Assembly (NCBI RefSeq): GCF_002953715.1
Contig: NZ_CP025012.1
Span: forward strand, 2,232,001-2,296,000
Direction of reading: 5' to 3'
Origin: Rhizobium leguminosarum
Lineage (GTDB): Bacteria; Pseudomonadota; Alphaproteobacteria; Rhizobiales; Rhizobiaceae
Length of the DNA: 64,000 nt
Part shown: piece by piece, positions 8,908-18,668 of the stretch
Numbering within the stretch: position 1 is the stretch's first letter
Layout of the letters: each line of letters opens with the position of its first letter
Program-made: the position numbers and the translations under genes
Notes under the pieces: generated by a model
What the model saw: the letters and a program-made list of their open reading frames with translations, nothing else
Database searches by the model: none
What the model was told of the DNA's origin: nothing

Positions 8908-10419
8908 CTATTCCGCCGCCAGCGGTTGGTCGCCCGTGTCGGGTGCGTTGGCGTCGCCCGGCGCCGTCTGGCAGTCCATATCAGGGAAAGCGACGATACG
9001 TTTGCCGGAAAAATCGGCGTGCACGACGATAATACCCTGCTCCTCGAAATAGCCAAGCAGGCGGCGGGCGCGGCGGGCGGAATGGGTGCCGTAGGCGCGG
9101 GCGATGCGGGCGTCCGACGGACACGGCTCACCGCAGACAGCGGCCTTGGCGAGCATCAGGAAAACGCCCTGCAGGTCGTCGGTGACACCTGAAGACAGCG
9201 ACAGCGCCGTCGCCCAGGCATCGGTTGCAGCCGTTGTCGCATCGACGCCGGAACGCGAGATTGCCACGCGCCGGCGGAAATCCGGCAGCGCGATCGGCGG
9301 CCCCGGCACCCGGCGCATGCGCAGCCTTACCAGAAAATCCTGGTAGAGTACCGAATCGGTACGGAAGGCGGAGGTGGGATCGTCCAGTATCTCGGCCAGC
9401 ACGCTGGCAAGGCGCTCCTCCCGCTCTTCGGCGGAGACTTCCACCTGGCTCGCCCTCGCCTCGGCTGGCGCGGCTGACGCTGCCGGCGTCGAGCGCGAGA
9501 GTTCGGCCAGGATATCGGTCGTCGGCCGCGGCGCCGGCGGGGCGCGGCGCACCAGCGGGCGCTGGAATTCCTCCGGATCGGGCGTGAAGATCAGGTCTTC
9601 GACATCCTGCGGCGCATCCGGCAGCGGCATCAGCTTCGGGCTGGAGGAGCGCGCCGAGGTCTCCACCGCACCGATCTGGATCGGCAGCGGGCGGCGCGAC
9701 AGCGCCGGTCCGAGAGCGACGAAATTGCCGCGCTTCAGATCGCGGAACATCTCGGCCTGGCGCCGGTCCATGCCGAGCAGGTCGGCGGCGCGCGCCATGT
9801 CGATATCGAGGAAGGTGCGGCCCATCAGGAAGTTCGAGGCCTCGGCCGCGACGTTCTTGGCGAGCTTGGCAAGCCGCTGCGTCGCGATCACGCCGGCAAG
9901 GCCGCGTTTACGCCCGCGGCACATCAGGTTGGTCATCGCGCCGAGCGACATCTTGCGCGCATCTTCCGAGACATCGCCGCCGACCGACGGCGCAAACATC
10001 TGCGCCTCGTCGACCACGACGAGAACCGGATACCAGTATTCGCGATCGGCATCGAACATGCCGTTGAGGAAGGCGGCGGCAGCGCGCATCTGGTCTTCGA
10101 GATCGAGACCTTCGAGCGTAAGCACGCAGGAAACGCGATGCTGGCGAATGCGGTTGGCGATGCCGGCAAGCTCCGCCTCGGTCCGCTCGCCGTCGACCAC
10201 GACATGGCCGAACCTGTCGCTAAGCGTGACGAAATCACCCTCGGGATCGATGATGACCTGCTGCACCCATTGCGCCGATTGCTCGAGCAGGCGGCGCAGC
10301 AAATGTGACTTGCCCGATCCGGAATTGCCCTGCACGAGCAGACGGGTCGCCAGCAGCTCCTCGATATCGAGCGTCGCCGGGCTGCCGGACGCCAATCCCA
10401 TATCGATGCCAACCTGCAA
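8908..10419 (-). CDS. HerA-like P-loop ATPase (DUF87 type)
   Basis: A 503-residue FtsK/HerA-superfamily ATPase. Walker A is GNSGSGKS (res. 31-38) and Walker B is VLVVVDEAQMF (Asp137-Glu138). DPEGDF after the first strand and RGRKRGLAGVIATQR in the sensor region are typical of HerA/VirB4-like DNA-pumping ATPases. A Pro/Ala-rich linker follows (about res. 275-340), then a C-terminal region ending in a winged-helix-like segment (RIARAYGTHSARRARRLLGY). HerA usually works with the nuclease NurA; no nuclease gene is adjacent. The role, perhaps DNA processing, is inferred. Confidence 0.7.
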   Translation of the reverse strand: MQVGIDMGLASGSPATLDIEELLATRLLVQGNSGSGKSHLLRRLLEQSAQWVQQVIIDPEGDFVTLSDRFGHVVVDGERTEAELAGIANRIRQHRVSCVLTLEGLDLEDQMRAAAAFLNGMFDADREYWYPVLVVVDEAQMFAPSVGGDVSEDARKMSLGAMTNLMCRGRKRGLAGVIATQRLAKLAKNVAAEASNFLMGRTFLDIDMARAADLLGMDRRQAEMFRDLKRGNFVALGPALSRRPLPIQIGAVETSARSSSPKLMPLPDAPQDVEDLIFTPDPEEFQRPLVRRAPPAPRPTTDILAELSRSTPAASAAPAEARASQVEVSAEEREERLASVLAEILDDPTSAFRTDSVLYQDFLVRLRMRRVPGPPIALPDFRRRVAISRSGVDATTAATDAWATALSLSSGVTDDLQGVFLMLAKAAVCGEPCPSDARIARAYGTHSARRARRLLGYFEEQGIIVVHADFSGKRIVAFPDMDCQTAPGDANAPDTGDQPLAAE

Positions 10420-10599
10420 TGCACATCCTCGCGGCGAAGAGACTCACATGAACGAAGCGCCATTCTTCCGAAACGGCATCGCTCCGTCTATCAAAGAATG
10501 CATTGTCTTTCAGGACCAGATTTCACCAACCCACAGGACAATTCCGGGCATCGTCCGAGAAGCTGATCCATCGCCGTGATCGGGCATCTCTTCGCCGAG

Positions 10600-11400
10600 C
10601 TACGCCCTCAAACCGAAGCCCTGCATCAGCCGCCGTGTGGCGAAATCGGGATTGCCCGAGGTGAGCACCGCGAAGTCGAAATTGTCGGGATGTACAGCGT
10701 CCGCGACCAGCGGCACCAGCGTGCGGGCGCGCCGCGCGATCGCTTCGGCGGGGTCGAGCCAGTCGACCGGCCAGGGCGCAAGCCGGCGGAAGAGGTTTGC
10801 CATGAAAGGATAGTGCGTGCAGGCAAGCACGACGATATCAGTCTTCTGACCGTCCTTCTCGACGAAGCATTGGTCGATTTCGGCAAGCACGGCGTCGTCA
10901 GAGACGGCATCACCGCGAATATAGGTCTCTGCCATGCGCGCAAGGTTCTCCGAGCCGACGAGGCGGACATGGCATTGCTGCGCAAAGGACTGGATGAGAT
11001 CGCGCGTATAGGCCCGCTTGACCGTGCCGGGGGTGGCAAGCACTGAGACGAGGCCGGAGCGCGTACGCTCCGCCGCCGGCTTGATCGCCGGCACTGTGCC
11101 GACGAAGGTCATCTGGGGAAAGGCGGCGCGCAGACCGGCACCAACAAGCGTGAAGGCGGTGTTGCAGGCGATGATGCAGACCTCGGGGTCGTGCTCTGCG
11201 AGCAACCGGCCGAAAAGCCCGATGATGCGTTCCTTCAGCGCCTGTTCCTCCCAGCCGCCATAGGGAAAGCCGGCATCGTCGGCGACATAGATGAAGCCGC
11301 GTTCCGGCATCAGCACGCGTGCCTCGCGCAGGACGGTCAGCCCGCCGATGCCGGAATCGAAGACGAGGACGGGTTTCAGCTCATGCGTCGGCGCTGTCAT
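10600..11400 (-). CDS. murI: Glutamate racemase
   Basis: A 266-residue cofactor-independent racemase supplying D-glutamate for peptidoglycan. [11 protein letters not shown] and the two catalytic cysteines, in CNTAFT (Cys79) and [10 protein letters not shown] (Cys194), are present. Its start overlaps the end of the upstream methyltransferase gene by 20 bases, so the two are translated from one message. The 180 bases downstream of it, up to the ATPase start, hold no convincing gene. Confidence 0.95.
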   Translation of the reverse strand: MTAPTHELKPVLVFDSGIGGLTVLREARVLMPERGFIYVADDAGFPYGGWEEQALKERIIGLFGRLLAEHDPEVCIIACNTAFTLVGAGLRAAFPQMTFVGTVPAIKPAAERTRSGLVSVLATPGTVKRAYTRDLIQSFAQQCHVRLVGSENLARMAETYIRGDAVSDDAVLAEIDQCFVEKDGQKTDIVVLACTHYPFMANLFRRLAPWPVDWLDPAEAIARRARTLVPLVADAVHPDNFDFAVLTSGNPDFATRRLMQGFGLRA

Positions 11401-12211
11401 CTGGCGGTGTTTCCTTGGTCGCGGTCGGGAACCGGCCGCCGCGCGGGCTCTTGCGCGAGAAGCGGTCGAGGGAAGAGATAACGCCGCGCAACACGCTGAT
11501 TTCCTGCTCCGTGAAGGCCCGGCGGGATAGAACAGCGCGCAGATTGTCGATCATTTTCGGCTTTTTCCCGGCAGGATGGAAATAACCACGCGCGTCGAGC
11601 GCCTCTTCCAGCTGGTCGAACAGGCCAAACAGCTGTTCCTTGGTCGAAGGTGTCTGCCCCATCGCCTGGAAGGGCACGGCGCCGAGATCCTCCATGCCGG
11701 ATTTCATCCATTCATAGGACATCAGCAGCACCGCCTGGGCGATGTTCAGCGACGCAAAGGCCGGATTGACGGGAAAGGTGACGATCTCGTCGGCAAGCGC
11801 CACCTCCTCGTTGGTCAGCCCCCAGCGCTCGCGCCCGAAAAGGATGCCGGTGCCCTCGCCGGCGCGGAACCTCGCCCGAAGCGTCTCGGCGGCGATGATG
11901 GGCGAGCGCACCGGCTTGTAGCCATCACGCTCGCGTGCCGTCGTCGCATAGACGAAATTGAGGTCGGCGACCGCCTGCTCCAGCGTGTCGTAGACCTTGG
12001 TCGCCTCGATCACGTGATCGGCCTTGGAGGCGGTCGCCAGGGCTTTCTCGTTCGGCCAGCCGTCGCGCGGATTGACGAGGCGCAGTTCAGCAAGGCCGAA
12101 ATTCGCCATGGCGCGCGCCACCATGCCGATATTCTCGCCCATCTGCGGCTCGACCAGTATGATGGCCGGGCCTTCGGCCAGAAGTTGACGCTCGCTGTTC
12201 GTGCCTGCCAT
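11381..12211 (-). CDS. TrmH/SpoU-family RNA methyltransferase, TrmJ type
   Basis: A 276-residue SPOUT methyltransferase. Motif 1 is [18 protein letters not shown], motif 2 is [20 protein letters not shown] and motif 3 is [19 protein letters not shown]; together they form the trefoil-knot SAM site. Family members (TrmJ) 2'-O-methylate tRNA nucleotide 32. The start at 12211 (MAGTNSERQ, preceded by AGGGATA) is preferred over an upstream ATG at 12256 that would run into the next gene. A C-terminal helical extension of about 100 residues is normal for TrmJ. It overlaps murI. Confidence 0.85.
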   Translation of the reverse strand: MAGTNSERQLLAEGPAIILVEPQMGENIGMVARAMANFGLAELRLVNPRDGWPNEKALATASKADHVIEATKVYDTLEQAVADLNFVYATTARERDGYKPVRSPIIAAETLRARFRAGEGTGILFGRERWGLTNEEVALADEIVTFPVNPAFASLNIAQAVLLMSYEWMKSGMEDLGAVPFQAMGQTPSTKEQLFGLFDQLEEALDARGYFHPAGKKPKMIDNLRAVLSRRAFTEQEISVLRGVISSLDRFSRKSPRGGRFPTATKETPPDDSADA

Positions 12212-12215
12212 GGTC

Positions 12216-14294
12216 TTATCCCTGTTTCGAGCGCGCAATAGCCTCGCCCGGTGCAAACGGCAAGACGTCTGCGTCAGGATAGAGCCTTTCCAGCGCCGAA
12301 CCGATCATTTCGAGCCCGAGTTTCGCGCCCTCGCGCGACAGCGGCAGGTGCCGGCCTGTTGTCCGCGATGCCTTGCGCTGAATGAGGAAACAGGCCGAGC
12401 CGCGCGGCGCTGCATTATCGATCAGCGCCAGATCCGCCGCGATCAGCGTCTTCAGATTGTCGTCAGCGGCCGGCGCGTCATAACTTTTCGCCAGGATACG
12501 CGCCCAATAGGTGCAGGACAGGAAGATCGCCAGCGTCTGGCGGATCTGGCCCGGGCGCGTCACCACCGACCAGGACGAGCCGAGCGGCCGCGCCGCCACC
12601 GTCACGTCGCGGTAGCAGGCATCGATCGTCTGCGACAGCGCCATCAACTCGAAACCGCTCTTGCCCTCGCCGATCCCGGCAAGCAGGTCGCGCAGCGCCT
12701 GGAACCAGCGGGCGAGTGCAGTATCGAGCGCGCCGCGCGTGCGTGTGGGGAAAACGACGAAGGCGACCGCCGTTCCGGCCGCCGCCCCGATCATGGTCTC
12801 CCCGATGCGCAGCTTCAACAGATCGAGCGTCAGCACGCCGGTCATGCCGTAGACCAGGCAGAGCACGATCGAGATGAAGAAGGTCATCGTCGCATAGGAA
12901 ACTTGCAGGAAATAGAAGGCGAGGAAGATGCAGATGGCGGCAACCGGAATGGCAATATCAGGCTCGCCCGACATCATCGTTGCCAGCACGAGGCCGATGG
13001 CGATTCCGAACACGGTGCCGAGCGAGCGCGATAGTGCCCTCATCGCCGTATCGCCGCGCGAATTGGTATTGGTGAAGACGAGGAAGGAGGCGAGCACCGC
13101 CCAGAACCAGCGCTCGCGCGACAGCAGCAGACCGAAACCCATGGCGATCGCCGAGGCGAGCGTGATCTGCAGCGCCAAGCGCAGCAGGGGATTGGCGAAC
13201 GAAAAGTCGATCGGCTGAGCTTGCGCCGTATCCATGACGGCATCAATGCCGGAGAAACCGGAGGCCTGCCCCTCGCCGATCGCCTGCGTCAGTTGCTGCC
13301 GGGCCTTGCCGAGCCAGAGAAGCGCACGCACGGTCTCGCCCTGCGGCTGGTCCTTGATGGTTTCGGCCATTTCCTCATACCTGCCAAGTTCCACCGCATC
13401 CGCCTCGATCACGGCATGCACGAGCGCAAAGGCCGGCGGGCTCTGGAAGCTCAGCACGATCGCGCTCTCGGCAGCAAGATGCGCATCGAAGAGCCGGATC
13501 GCCAGCTCCGCGGCGGGATCGGCGGCATCGAAAACCCCGCCAGGCGGGCGCGGAATAAAGGTCTCCGCCATCAGCACCACTTCCTTCAGCCGGTCTTCCA
13601 GCTGGCGCAGCTCCTGCCGGTCGGCTTCGCCGATCTCGGCACCGCCGGCAAGGGCGGCGAGCTTGAAGAGGATCTGGTTGATCCGGCCGCGCACACTTTC
13701 GAGCGAGCGCAGCAGGTCTCGTCGCCAATCGTCCGGCAACAGCACTGCTCTCACCAGATGGCCGACGAGCACCGAGACGACGGGGCCGATTGCCACCGCC
13801 GGCAGCTCGGCAAGGGAAGGCCGGAAATAAGACCCCATGAAATAAGAGGTGAACGCGAACATGCCGATCGCAAAACCGCGCGGCCCAAACACGCGGCCCG
13901 CCGATGCGAGCGCGATCACCACCAGGAAGACGAGATCGGAGAGAAAACGCCGATCCTCGAGGCCTGCCGCGATGGCAACAACGCCAAGGCTTGCCACGCA
14001 ACCGAAGAGCCGCGTCACCAGCTGTCGCGTATTGCCCTTGTCGCGAACCGCCACCCCGCCCTCGATCGACAGCACGATGCCAAGACCGAAGGCCGCCGTC
14101 GGCAACGGCAGGATGAACATCTGGATGGCGAGAAGGACTAAAAACGAGAAAACGATCGTCAGCGTCACCCGCGAGGCCATGCGCAGACGCGAAAGCGCCG
14201 GATCGTTGGCAAGCAGCCAGTCGCGGAACTGAAAACCGGAAAACAAATGCGAGAGCCCCTCATGCCGCCCAGGGATCAACAGATACCGCCGCAA
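12216..14294 (-). CDS. FUSC-family inner membrane protein
   Basis: A 692-residue membrane protein with two blocks of hydrophobic helices (about res. 40-190 and 375-500), separated and followed by soluble helical regions. This is the repeated layout of the fusaric-acid-resistance/aromatic-acid-exporter (AaeB-like) family. Clear signs include FGPRGFAIGMFAFTSYFMG and RERWFWAVLASFLVFTNT followed by GDTAMRALSRSLGTVFGI. The substrate is unknown. The gene stops 4 bases before the methyltransferase start, suggesting one operon with TrmJ and MurI. No membrane-fusion partner lies next to it. Confidence 0.75.
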   Translation of the reverse strand: MRRYLLIPGRHEGLSHLFSGFQFRDWLLANDPALSRLRMASRVTLTIVFSFLVLLAIQMFILPLPTAAFGLGIVLSIEGGVAVRDKGNTRQLVTRLFGCVASLGVVAIAAGLEDRRFLSDLVFLVVIALASAGRVFGPRGFAIGMFAFTSYFMGSYFRPSLAELPAVAIGPVVSVLVGHLVRAVLLPDDWRRDLLRSLESVRGRINQILFKLAALAGGAEIGEADRQELRQLEDRLKEVVLMAETFIPRPPGGVFDAADPAAELAIRLFDAHLAAESAIVLSFQSPPAFALVHAVIEADAVELGRYEEMAETIKDQPQGETVRALLWLGKARQQLTQAIGEGQASGFSGIDAVMDTAQAQPIDFSFANPLLRLALQITLASAIAMGFGLLLSRERWFWAVLASFLVFTNTNSRGDTAMRALSRSLGTVFGIAIGLVLATMMSGEPDIAIPVAAICIFLAFYFLQVSYATMTFFISIVLCLVYGMTGVLTLDLLKLRIGETMIGAAAGTAVAFVVFPTRTRGALDTALARWFQALRDLLAGIGEGKSGFELMALSQTIDACYRDVTVAARPLGSSWSVVTRPGQIRQTLAIFLSCTYWARILAKSYDAPAADDNLKTLIAADLALIDNAAPRGSACFLIQRKASRTTGRHLPLSREGAKLGLEMIGSALERLYPDADVLPFAPGEAIARSKQG

Positions 14295-14348
14295 GAGCGA
14301 AAATCAAACTGCCGAGATCGAATCTCGATGCTCTCGAATGTCGCGCGC

Positions 14349-14897
14349 CTATTGGCCCTTGGCAATCAGCGCCATCGTCGTCTTCAAGGAATCGCGCGCC
14401 TGCGTTTCGATATTCTCGGTGACGATATCATCGATGACGGGCTTGCCACCTTCCTCGACCACTTCGAAACGAACGGTCGTATAGTCCTTGGCATCGGGCG
14501 CATCCGAGCAAGCGGATTTCTTGAAGCGCACCGTCACCTCGGCCACCCCATCGACCACAGGCGCTGCCGCCATCGTCAGATCCTCCAGCGGACAGGCATC
14601 CTGGCCGTTGACGATGACGTCGTAGTCGAAGGGCGATATGCCGTCGTCGTCGATGGCGGGAAACTGCGCAGCCGCCTGGTATTTCGCAACGAAATCGCGG
14701 CTGTAGAGATGGTCGAGCCGGCTCGCATCGAAGATGTCGGTCCAGTCGCTGTTGTTGTCGGCCCAGTTGCTCCTGGTCGCCTCCATGATCTCCTTCACGG
14801 GAGCGGTAATGTCAGCGGCATCACCGATGCCGCCGGCAGCGTGGCTGATGCCTGAAAAGGCGATAAGGCTTGCGATAACAACGGCGATTGTCTTCAT
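14349..14897 (-). CDS. Secreted protein, DUF3828-like
   Basis: A 182-residue protein with a signal peptide (MKTIAVVIASLIAFSGISHA). The mature part contains a Tyr-Ser-x-Asp segment (LYSRDF), ISPFDYDVIVNGQDA and a terminal GGKPVIDDIV. These resemble the small periplasmic DUF3828/NTF2-like family, but the match is from memory. The start is set at 14897, where the signal peptide begins. Function unknown. Confidence 0.6.
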   Translation of the reverse strand: MKTIAVVIASLIAFSGISHAAGGIGDAADITAPVKEIMEATRSNWADNNSDWTDIFDASRLDHLYSRDFVAKYQAAAQFPAIDDDGISPFDYDVIVNGQDACPLEDLTMAAAPVVDGVAEVTVRFKKSACSDAPDAKDYTTVRFEVVEEGGKPVIDDIVTENIETQARDSLKTTMALIAKGQ

Positions 14898-14933
14898 GGT
14901 CGAATGTCCGGAGCGGCAGATCGAGGCGGACAC

Positions 14934-14985
14934 TAGAGCATGATGCCGAAAAGTGTGAGCGGTTTTCGGACGACATCATGCTCTA
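14934..14985. repeat. Rhizobial palindromic repeat, copy A
   Basis: A 52-base nested palindrome: perfect 12-base outer arms (TAGAGCATGATG/CATCATGCTCTA), inner 7-base arms (CCGAAAA/TTTTCGG) and the core GTGTGAGCGG. The same element occurs in reverse at 24493-24540, and a diverged relative at 38824-38870. It sits in the 299-base gap before icd. The rest of that gap holds a second inverted repeat near 14998-15050 (CAGATCCGGAT / ATCCGGATCTG) and the icd promoter region. Confidence 0.88.
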
Positions 14986-15196
14986 TTTCTTTGATTCAGA
15001 TCCGGATTCAGATTTTAGGCCGAACGGACCTAAAATCATCCGGATCTGGCTAAATTTCAGCGCTTGGCAATGGCGGCAAAAACGCATTGTCGAACCCCTT
15101 GCAGCTTTGCGTTCCCGGTTCACAATGCTATAGCGCTCCGGATCATATCACCCACCCGGGACCCCGTCCCCATTCAAGCTCGAACGAGGCAGATAC

Positions 15197-16408
15197 ATGA
15201 ACAAGATCAAGGTCGCCAATCCCGTCGCCGATCTCGACGGCGATGAAATGACGCGCATCATCTGGCAGCTGATCAAGGATAAGCTGATCCATCCGTATCT
15301 TGACCTCGACATCGACTATTTCGACCTCTCCGTCGAAAACCGCGACGCCACCAACGACCAGGTCACCGTCGATGCCGCCAACGCCATCAAGAAGTACGGC
15401 GTCGGCATCAAGTGCGCGACGATCACGCCGGATGAAGCCCGCGTCAAGGAATTCAACCTCAAGGAAATGTGGAAGAGCCCGAACGGCACGATCCGCAACA
15501 TTCTCGGCGGCGTCATCTTCCGCGAGCCGATCATCTGCAAGAACGTGCCGCGCCTTGTTCCCGGCTGGACCAAGCCGATTGTCGTCGGCCGCCACGCCTT
15601 CGGCGACCAGTACCGCGCCACCGATTTCAAGTTCCCCGGCAAGGGCAAGCTGACGATCAAATTCGTCGGCGAGGACGGCACAGTCATCGAGAAGGAAGTC
15701 TTCAACGCACCGGGCGCCGGCGTCGCCATGGCCATGTACAACCTCGACGAATCGATCCGCGAATTCGCTCGTGCCTCGATGATGTACGGCCTGATGCGCA
15801 AGTGGCCGGTCTATCTGTCGACCAAGAACACCATCCTCAAGGCCTATGACGGCCGCTTCAAGGACATCTTCGAGGAAGTCTACGAGACCGAATTCAAGGA
15901 TCAGTTCAAGGAAGCCGGCATCACCTACGAACACCGCCTGATCGACGACATGGTCGCCTCGGCGCTCAAGTGGTCGGGCGGCTACGTCTGGGCCTGCAAG
16001 AACTACGACGGCGACGTCCAGTCCGACACCGTCGCCCAGGGCTTCGGCTCGCTCGGCCTGATGACCTCGGTTCTGCTGACACCCGACGGCAAGACGGTCG
16101 AAGCCGAAGCCGCTCACGGCACGGTCACCCGTCACTACCGCCAGCATCAGAAGGGCCAGGAAACCTCGACGAACTCGATCGCCTCGATCTTCGCCTGGAC
16201 CCGCGGCCTGGCGCACCGCGCCAAGCTCGACGACAATGCCGAGCTCGCCCGCTTCGCCTCGACGCTGGAAAAGGTCTGCGTCGACACTGTCGAATCCGGT
16301 TTCATGACCAAGGACCTGGCGCTGTTGATCGGCCCCGACCAGCCGTGGCTCTCGACCACCGCCTTCCTCGACAAGATCGATCAGAACCTGCAGAAGGCCA
16401 TGGCGTAA
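15197..16408 (+). CDS. icd: NADP-dependent isocitrate dehydrogenase
   Basis: A 403-residue TCA-cycle enzyme (isocitrate + NADP to 2-oxoglutarate). The start [20 protein letters not shown] and landmarks [24 protein letters not shown] and NYDGDVQSD match the dimeric, eukaryote-like NADP-IDH type used by alphaproteobacteria. GAGG lies 9 bases upstream of the ATG. It ends in a good terminator, so it is probably transcribed alone. Confidence 0.97.
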   Translation: MNKIKVANPVADLDGDEMTRIIWQLIKDKLIHPYLDLDIDYFDLSVENRDATNDQVTVDAANAIKKYGVGIKCATITPDEARVKEFNLKEMWKSPNGTIRNILGGVIFREPIICKNVPRLVPGWTKPIVVGRHAFGDQYRATDFKFPGKGKLTIKFVGEDGTVIEKEVFNAPGAGVAMAMYNLDESIREFARASMMYGLMRKWPVYLSTKNTILKAYDGRFKDIFEEVYETEFKDQFKEAGITYEHRLIDDMVASALKWSGGYVWACKNYDGDVQSDTVAQGFGSLGLMTSVLLTPDGKTVEAEAAHGTVTRHYRQHQKGQETSTNSIASIFAWTRGLAHRAKLDDNAELARFASTLEKVCVDTVESGFMTKDLALLIGPDQPWLSTTAFLDKIDQNLQKAMA

Positions 16409-16435
16409 GCCGGCCTTTCCAAGATAACATCGACG

Positions 16436-16464
16436 CGGCGGGGATTTCCCCGCCGTTTTCATTT
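16436..16464 (+). terminator. Terminator of icd
   Basis: A perfect 8-bp GC-rich stem (16436-16443 with 16448-16455) with loop ATTT, followed by TTTTCATTTT. It ends 15 bases before the ATG of the next gene. Confidence 0.88.
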
Positions 16465-16479
16465 TGGGAGAATGAACCG

Positions 16480-16926
16480 ATGACGGCCATCCTGCGACCG
16501 CTTGAATCCTCGGACCGCGCCGCTTGGGAACCCCTATGGGAGGCCTATCAGCGCTTCTACGAAGTGGTCATCCCGCCTGAAACCACGGATCTCACCTGGG
16601 CTCGCTTCCACGATCCTGACGAACCGATGCACGCGCTCGGCGCCTTTGACGAAGATGGCCGTCTCGTCGGCATCGTCCATGCCATTTTTCACCGTTCCTG
16701 CTGGCTGCCGCAATGGACCTGCTATCTGCAGGATCTCTATGTTGACAACAGCCAGCGCGGGCTCGGGACCGGTGCCGCTTTGATCGAGGCCGTCGCTGAC
16801 CTCGCCCGCGCAAACGGCGCAGGCAGGCTCTATTGGATGACACACGAAGCGAATGCAACGGCGCGGCGGCTCTACGATAGGATCGCCGAGCGCTCGGGTT
16901 TCATCCAATACCGCAAGGCGCTTTGA
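16480..16926 (+). CDS. GNAT-family N-acetyltransferase
   Basis: A 148-residue acetyl-CoA-dependent acyltransferase fold. YLQDLYVDNSQRGLGTGAAL contains motif A with the Q/RxxGxG acetyl-CoA loop, and NATARRLYDRIAERSGF is motif B. GGGAGAATG precedes the ATG. The acceptor substrate cannot be inferred. It lies just behind the icd terminator. Confidence 0.85.
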   Translation: MTAILRPLESSDRAAWEPLWEAYQRFYEVVIPPETTDLTWARFHDPDEPMHALGAFDEDGRLVGIVHAIFHRSCWLPQWTCYLQDLYVDNSQRGLGTGAALIEAVADLARANGAGRLYWMTHEANATARRLYDRIAERSGFIQYRKAL

Positions 16927-17014
16927 GGGCCTGGGGTTGCACAAAGGCCCCGCCGCACTATTGATTCCGGGGAACAGCAAGGCAGCAGAAAAACGGGAAC
17001 ACGAGGAGGATCTC

Positions 17015-17641
17015 ATGACTGAAGAACTGGTATTCTATACGAACCCCATGTCGCGCGGCCGCATCGCGCGCTGGATGCTGGAGGAGATCGGCCAGCCCTA
17101 TCGCACCGAAGTCCTGACCTTCGGCGAAACCATGAAAGCGCCCGAATATCTCCAGGTCAATCCGATGGGCAAGGTACCGGCAATCCGCCACGGCGATACC
17201 ATCGTCACAGAATGCGCGGCGATCTGCGCCTATCTTGCCGAGACCTTCCCCGAAAAGGCGCTGGCCCCGAGGCCGGAGGAGCGCGCCCGCTATTACCGCT
17301 GGATGTTCTTTGCCGCCGGCCCGCTCGAATCGGCGGTGACGATGAAGGCGCTCGGCTTCGAAATTCCGAAGGAACGCCTGCGCATGGCCGGTTGCGGCGG
17401 CTTCGGCGACGTCATGAACACGCTCGAAATGGCGGTCTCCGGCTCCACCTACGTCACTGGCGAGCGCTTCACCGCCGCCGACGTCTATGTCGGCTCGCAT
17501 ATCGGCTGGGGCCTCGGTTTCGGCAGCATAGAGAAGCGCCAGGCCTTCGTCGATTATTTCGGCCGCATCAGCGAACGTGAGGCCTACAAGCGCGCAAATG
17601 CGCTGGACGACGAGGCCGGCAAGACGATGCAAGCCGCCTGA
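17015..17641 (+). CDS. Glutathione S-transferase family protein
   Basis: A 208-residue GST. The N-terminal thioredoxin-like domain has FYTNPMSRGRIARWML, NPMGKVPAIRHGD and the Glu/Cys turn (TECAAICAYLAE). The C-terminal helical domain contains YVTGERFTAADVYVG, with the conserved Asp of the N-capping box. A catalytic Ser of the PMSRG segment is likely. GAGGAGGA immediately upstream fixes the start. Substrate unknown. Confidence 0.88.
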   Translation: MTEELVFYTNPMSRGRIARWMLEEIGQPYRTEVLTFGETMKAPEYLQVNPMGKVPAIRHGDTIVTECAAICAYLAETFPEKALAPRPEERARYYRWMFFAAGPLESAVTMKALGFEIPKERLRMAGCGGFGDVMNTLEMAVSGSTYVTGERFTAADVYVGSHIGWGLGFGSIEKRQAFVDYFGRISEREAYKRANALDDEAGKTMQAA

Positions 17642-17688
17642 CCGCCAATCCCCGCGCGGCCAGACCGGCGCGCCGGGAATATCAGCCG

Positions 17689-18540
17689 TCAGACGAGCGG
17701 CATGTGAATGTCCGTCAGAAGCTCGGTCGGCGGCACCTCGCGCGGGTTGTTGAGATATTCCTCGAACATGACCCTATCCTTCAGCTGCCGGCCGGATTTC
17801 GGCAGCCATTCGGCAAAGAGCCACTGATAGGACTTGGGCATATTGGCATAGGGACCCTTGTGGCGCAGCACTGCATAACCGCCGCCCTCGATCGTGCGCC
17901 GCTCGAACGGCGCATCGGCCGGCACGTCGGCAGCGCCGGTGACGCAGGCGATCGAGCGCAACTTTTCGAGCGGCACGATATCGGGATCGTCGAGATAGAC
18001 GCCGATCATCCGCATGTCGGGCTTGGCGAGGCCGCGGGCGTAAAGCGTGCCGAACAGCGTCTCGAAGGCCTTGTCGATCTGCATGTAGGAACCGGTATGG
18101 GCAACGCCGATCAGCTCGATCGGCGCGATCTCACGTATGGTAACGTCTAACATGATTTTGGTCTTTCCGTTAGGTGAGGGCTCATAGGCTGTGTGGCTTC
18201 CCTCTTTCCGGTAGCGGGCCGGCGGCATGCCGTAGACCGACTTGAAAATACGATTGAAGGATTGGAGATTGGGATAGCCTGATCGCTTCGCAATTTCACT
18301 GACGGCAAGTTCCGTGCGGACGATCTCGCCCGCCGCGTGATGCAGCCTGAGCCGCTTGACGGTGGCCGCCAGCGTCTCGCCGTAAATCGCCCGGTAGATC
18401 CTGTGCCAGTGATAGCTCGACATGCAGGCGATTTCGGCAAGGCGCTCCATATCCAGCTCCTCGTCCAAGTGGTCGTGAATATAGGCCGAAACCCGTCTCA
18501 GACGGTTTTCATAAAGTGCCCATGCCGTTTCGCCATTCAT
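17689..18540 (-). CDS. AraC-family regulator with GyrI-like effector domain
   Basis: A 283-residue regulator. An N-terminal AraC/XylS double helix-turn-helix (about res. 10-110; LAEIACMSSYHWHRIYRAI and AKRSGYPNLQSFNRIFKSVYG) is followed by a GyrI/Rob-type ligand-binding domain (about 130-283; FERRTIEGGGYAVLRHKGPY). I start at MNGETAW; the frame stays open to 18687 but that would overlap the divergent exporter. Rob/SoxS-like proteins with GyrI domains sense small amphipathic or drug molecules. The divergent LysE exporter is the obvious candidate target. Confidence 0.85.
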   Translation of the reverse strand: MNGETAWALYENRLRRVSAYIHDHLDEELDMERLAEIACMSSYHWHRIYRAIYGETLAATVKRLRLHHAAGEIVRTELAVSEIAKRSGYPNLQSFNRIFKSVYGMPPARYRKEGSHTAYEPSPNGKTKIMLDVTIREIAPIELIGVAHTGSYMQIDKAFETLFGTLYARGLAKPDMRMIGVYLDDPDIVPLEKLRSIACVTGAADVPADAPFERRTIEGGGYAVLRHKGPYANMPKSYQWLFAEWLPKSGRQLKDRVMFEEYLNNPREVPPTELLTDIHMPLV

Positions 18541-18668
18541 TTGGGAACCTCGTGCAAATCGATCGGCTTGAGAGAACCATAACCCGATTTGACAAATCCT
18601 GCGGACTTGAACCTTCGGCGAATCCTGCGTAGACCGGAATTCCGGCTCGAACCCAAAAGGAATGATAG

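Noticed and set aside
6803..9052. A 749-codon + strand frame antisense to ttcA, glsA and rpsD
   Set aside because: It runs opposite to three well-recognised genes and has no family-like motifs. Long antisense frames are common in GC-rich DNA.
10448..10579. A 43-codon + frame between murI and the HerA-like gene
   Set aside because: No ribosome site, no recognisable sequence, and it overlaps the 5' regions of neither neighbour in a meaningful way. It could be chance.
15143..16462. A 439-codon frame antisense to icd, and similar ones antisense to alaS (20512-22083) and cckA (26010-27458)
   Set aside because: The sense genes are conserved enzymes with clear motifs; the antisense translations are low-complexity (His/Arg/Asp rich).
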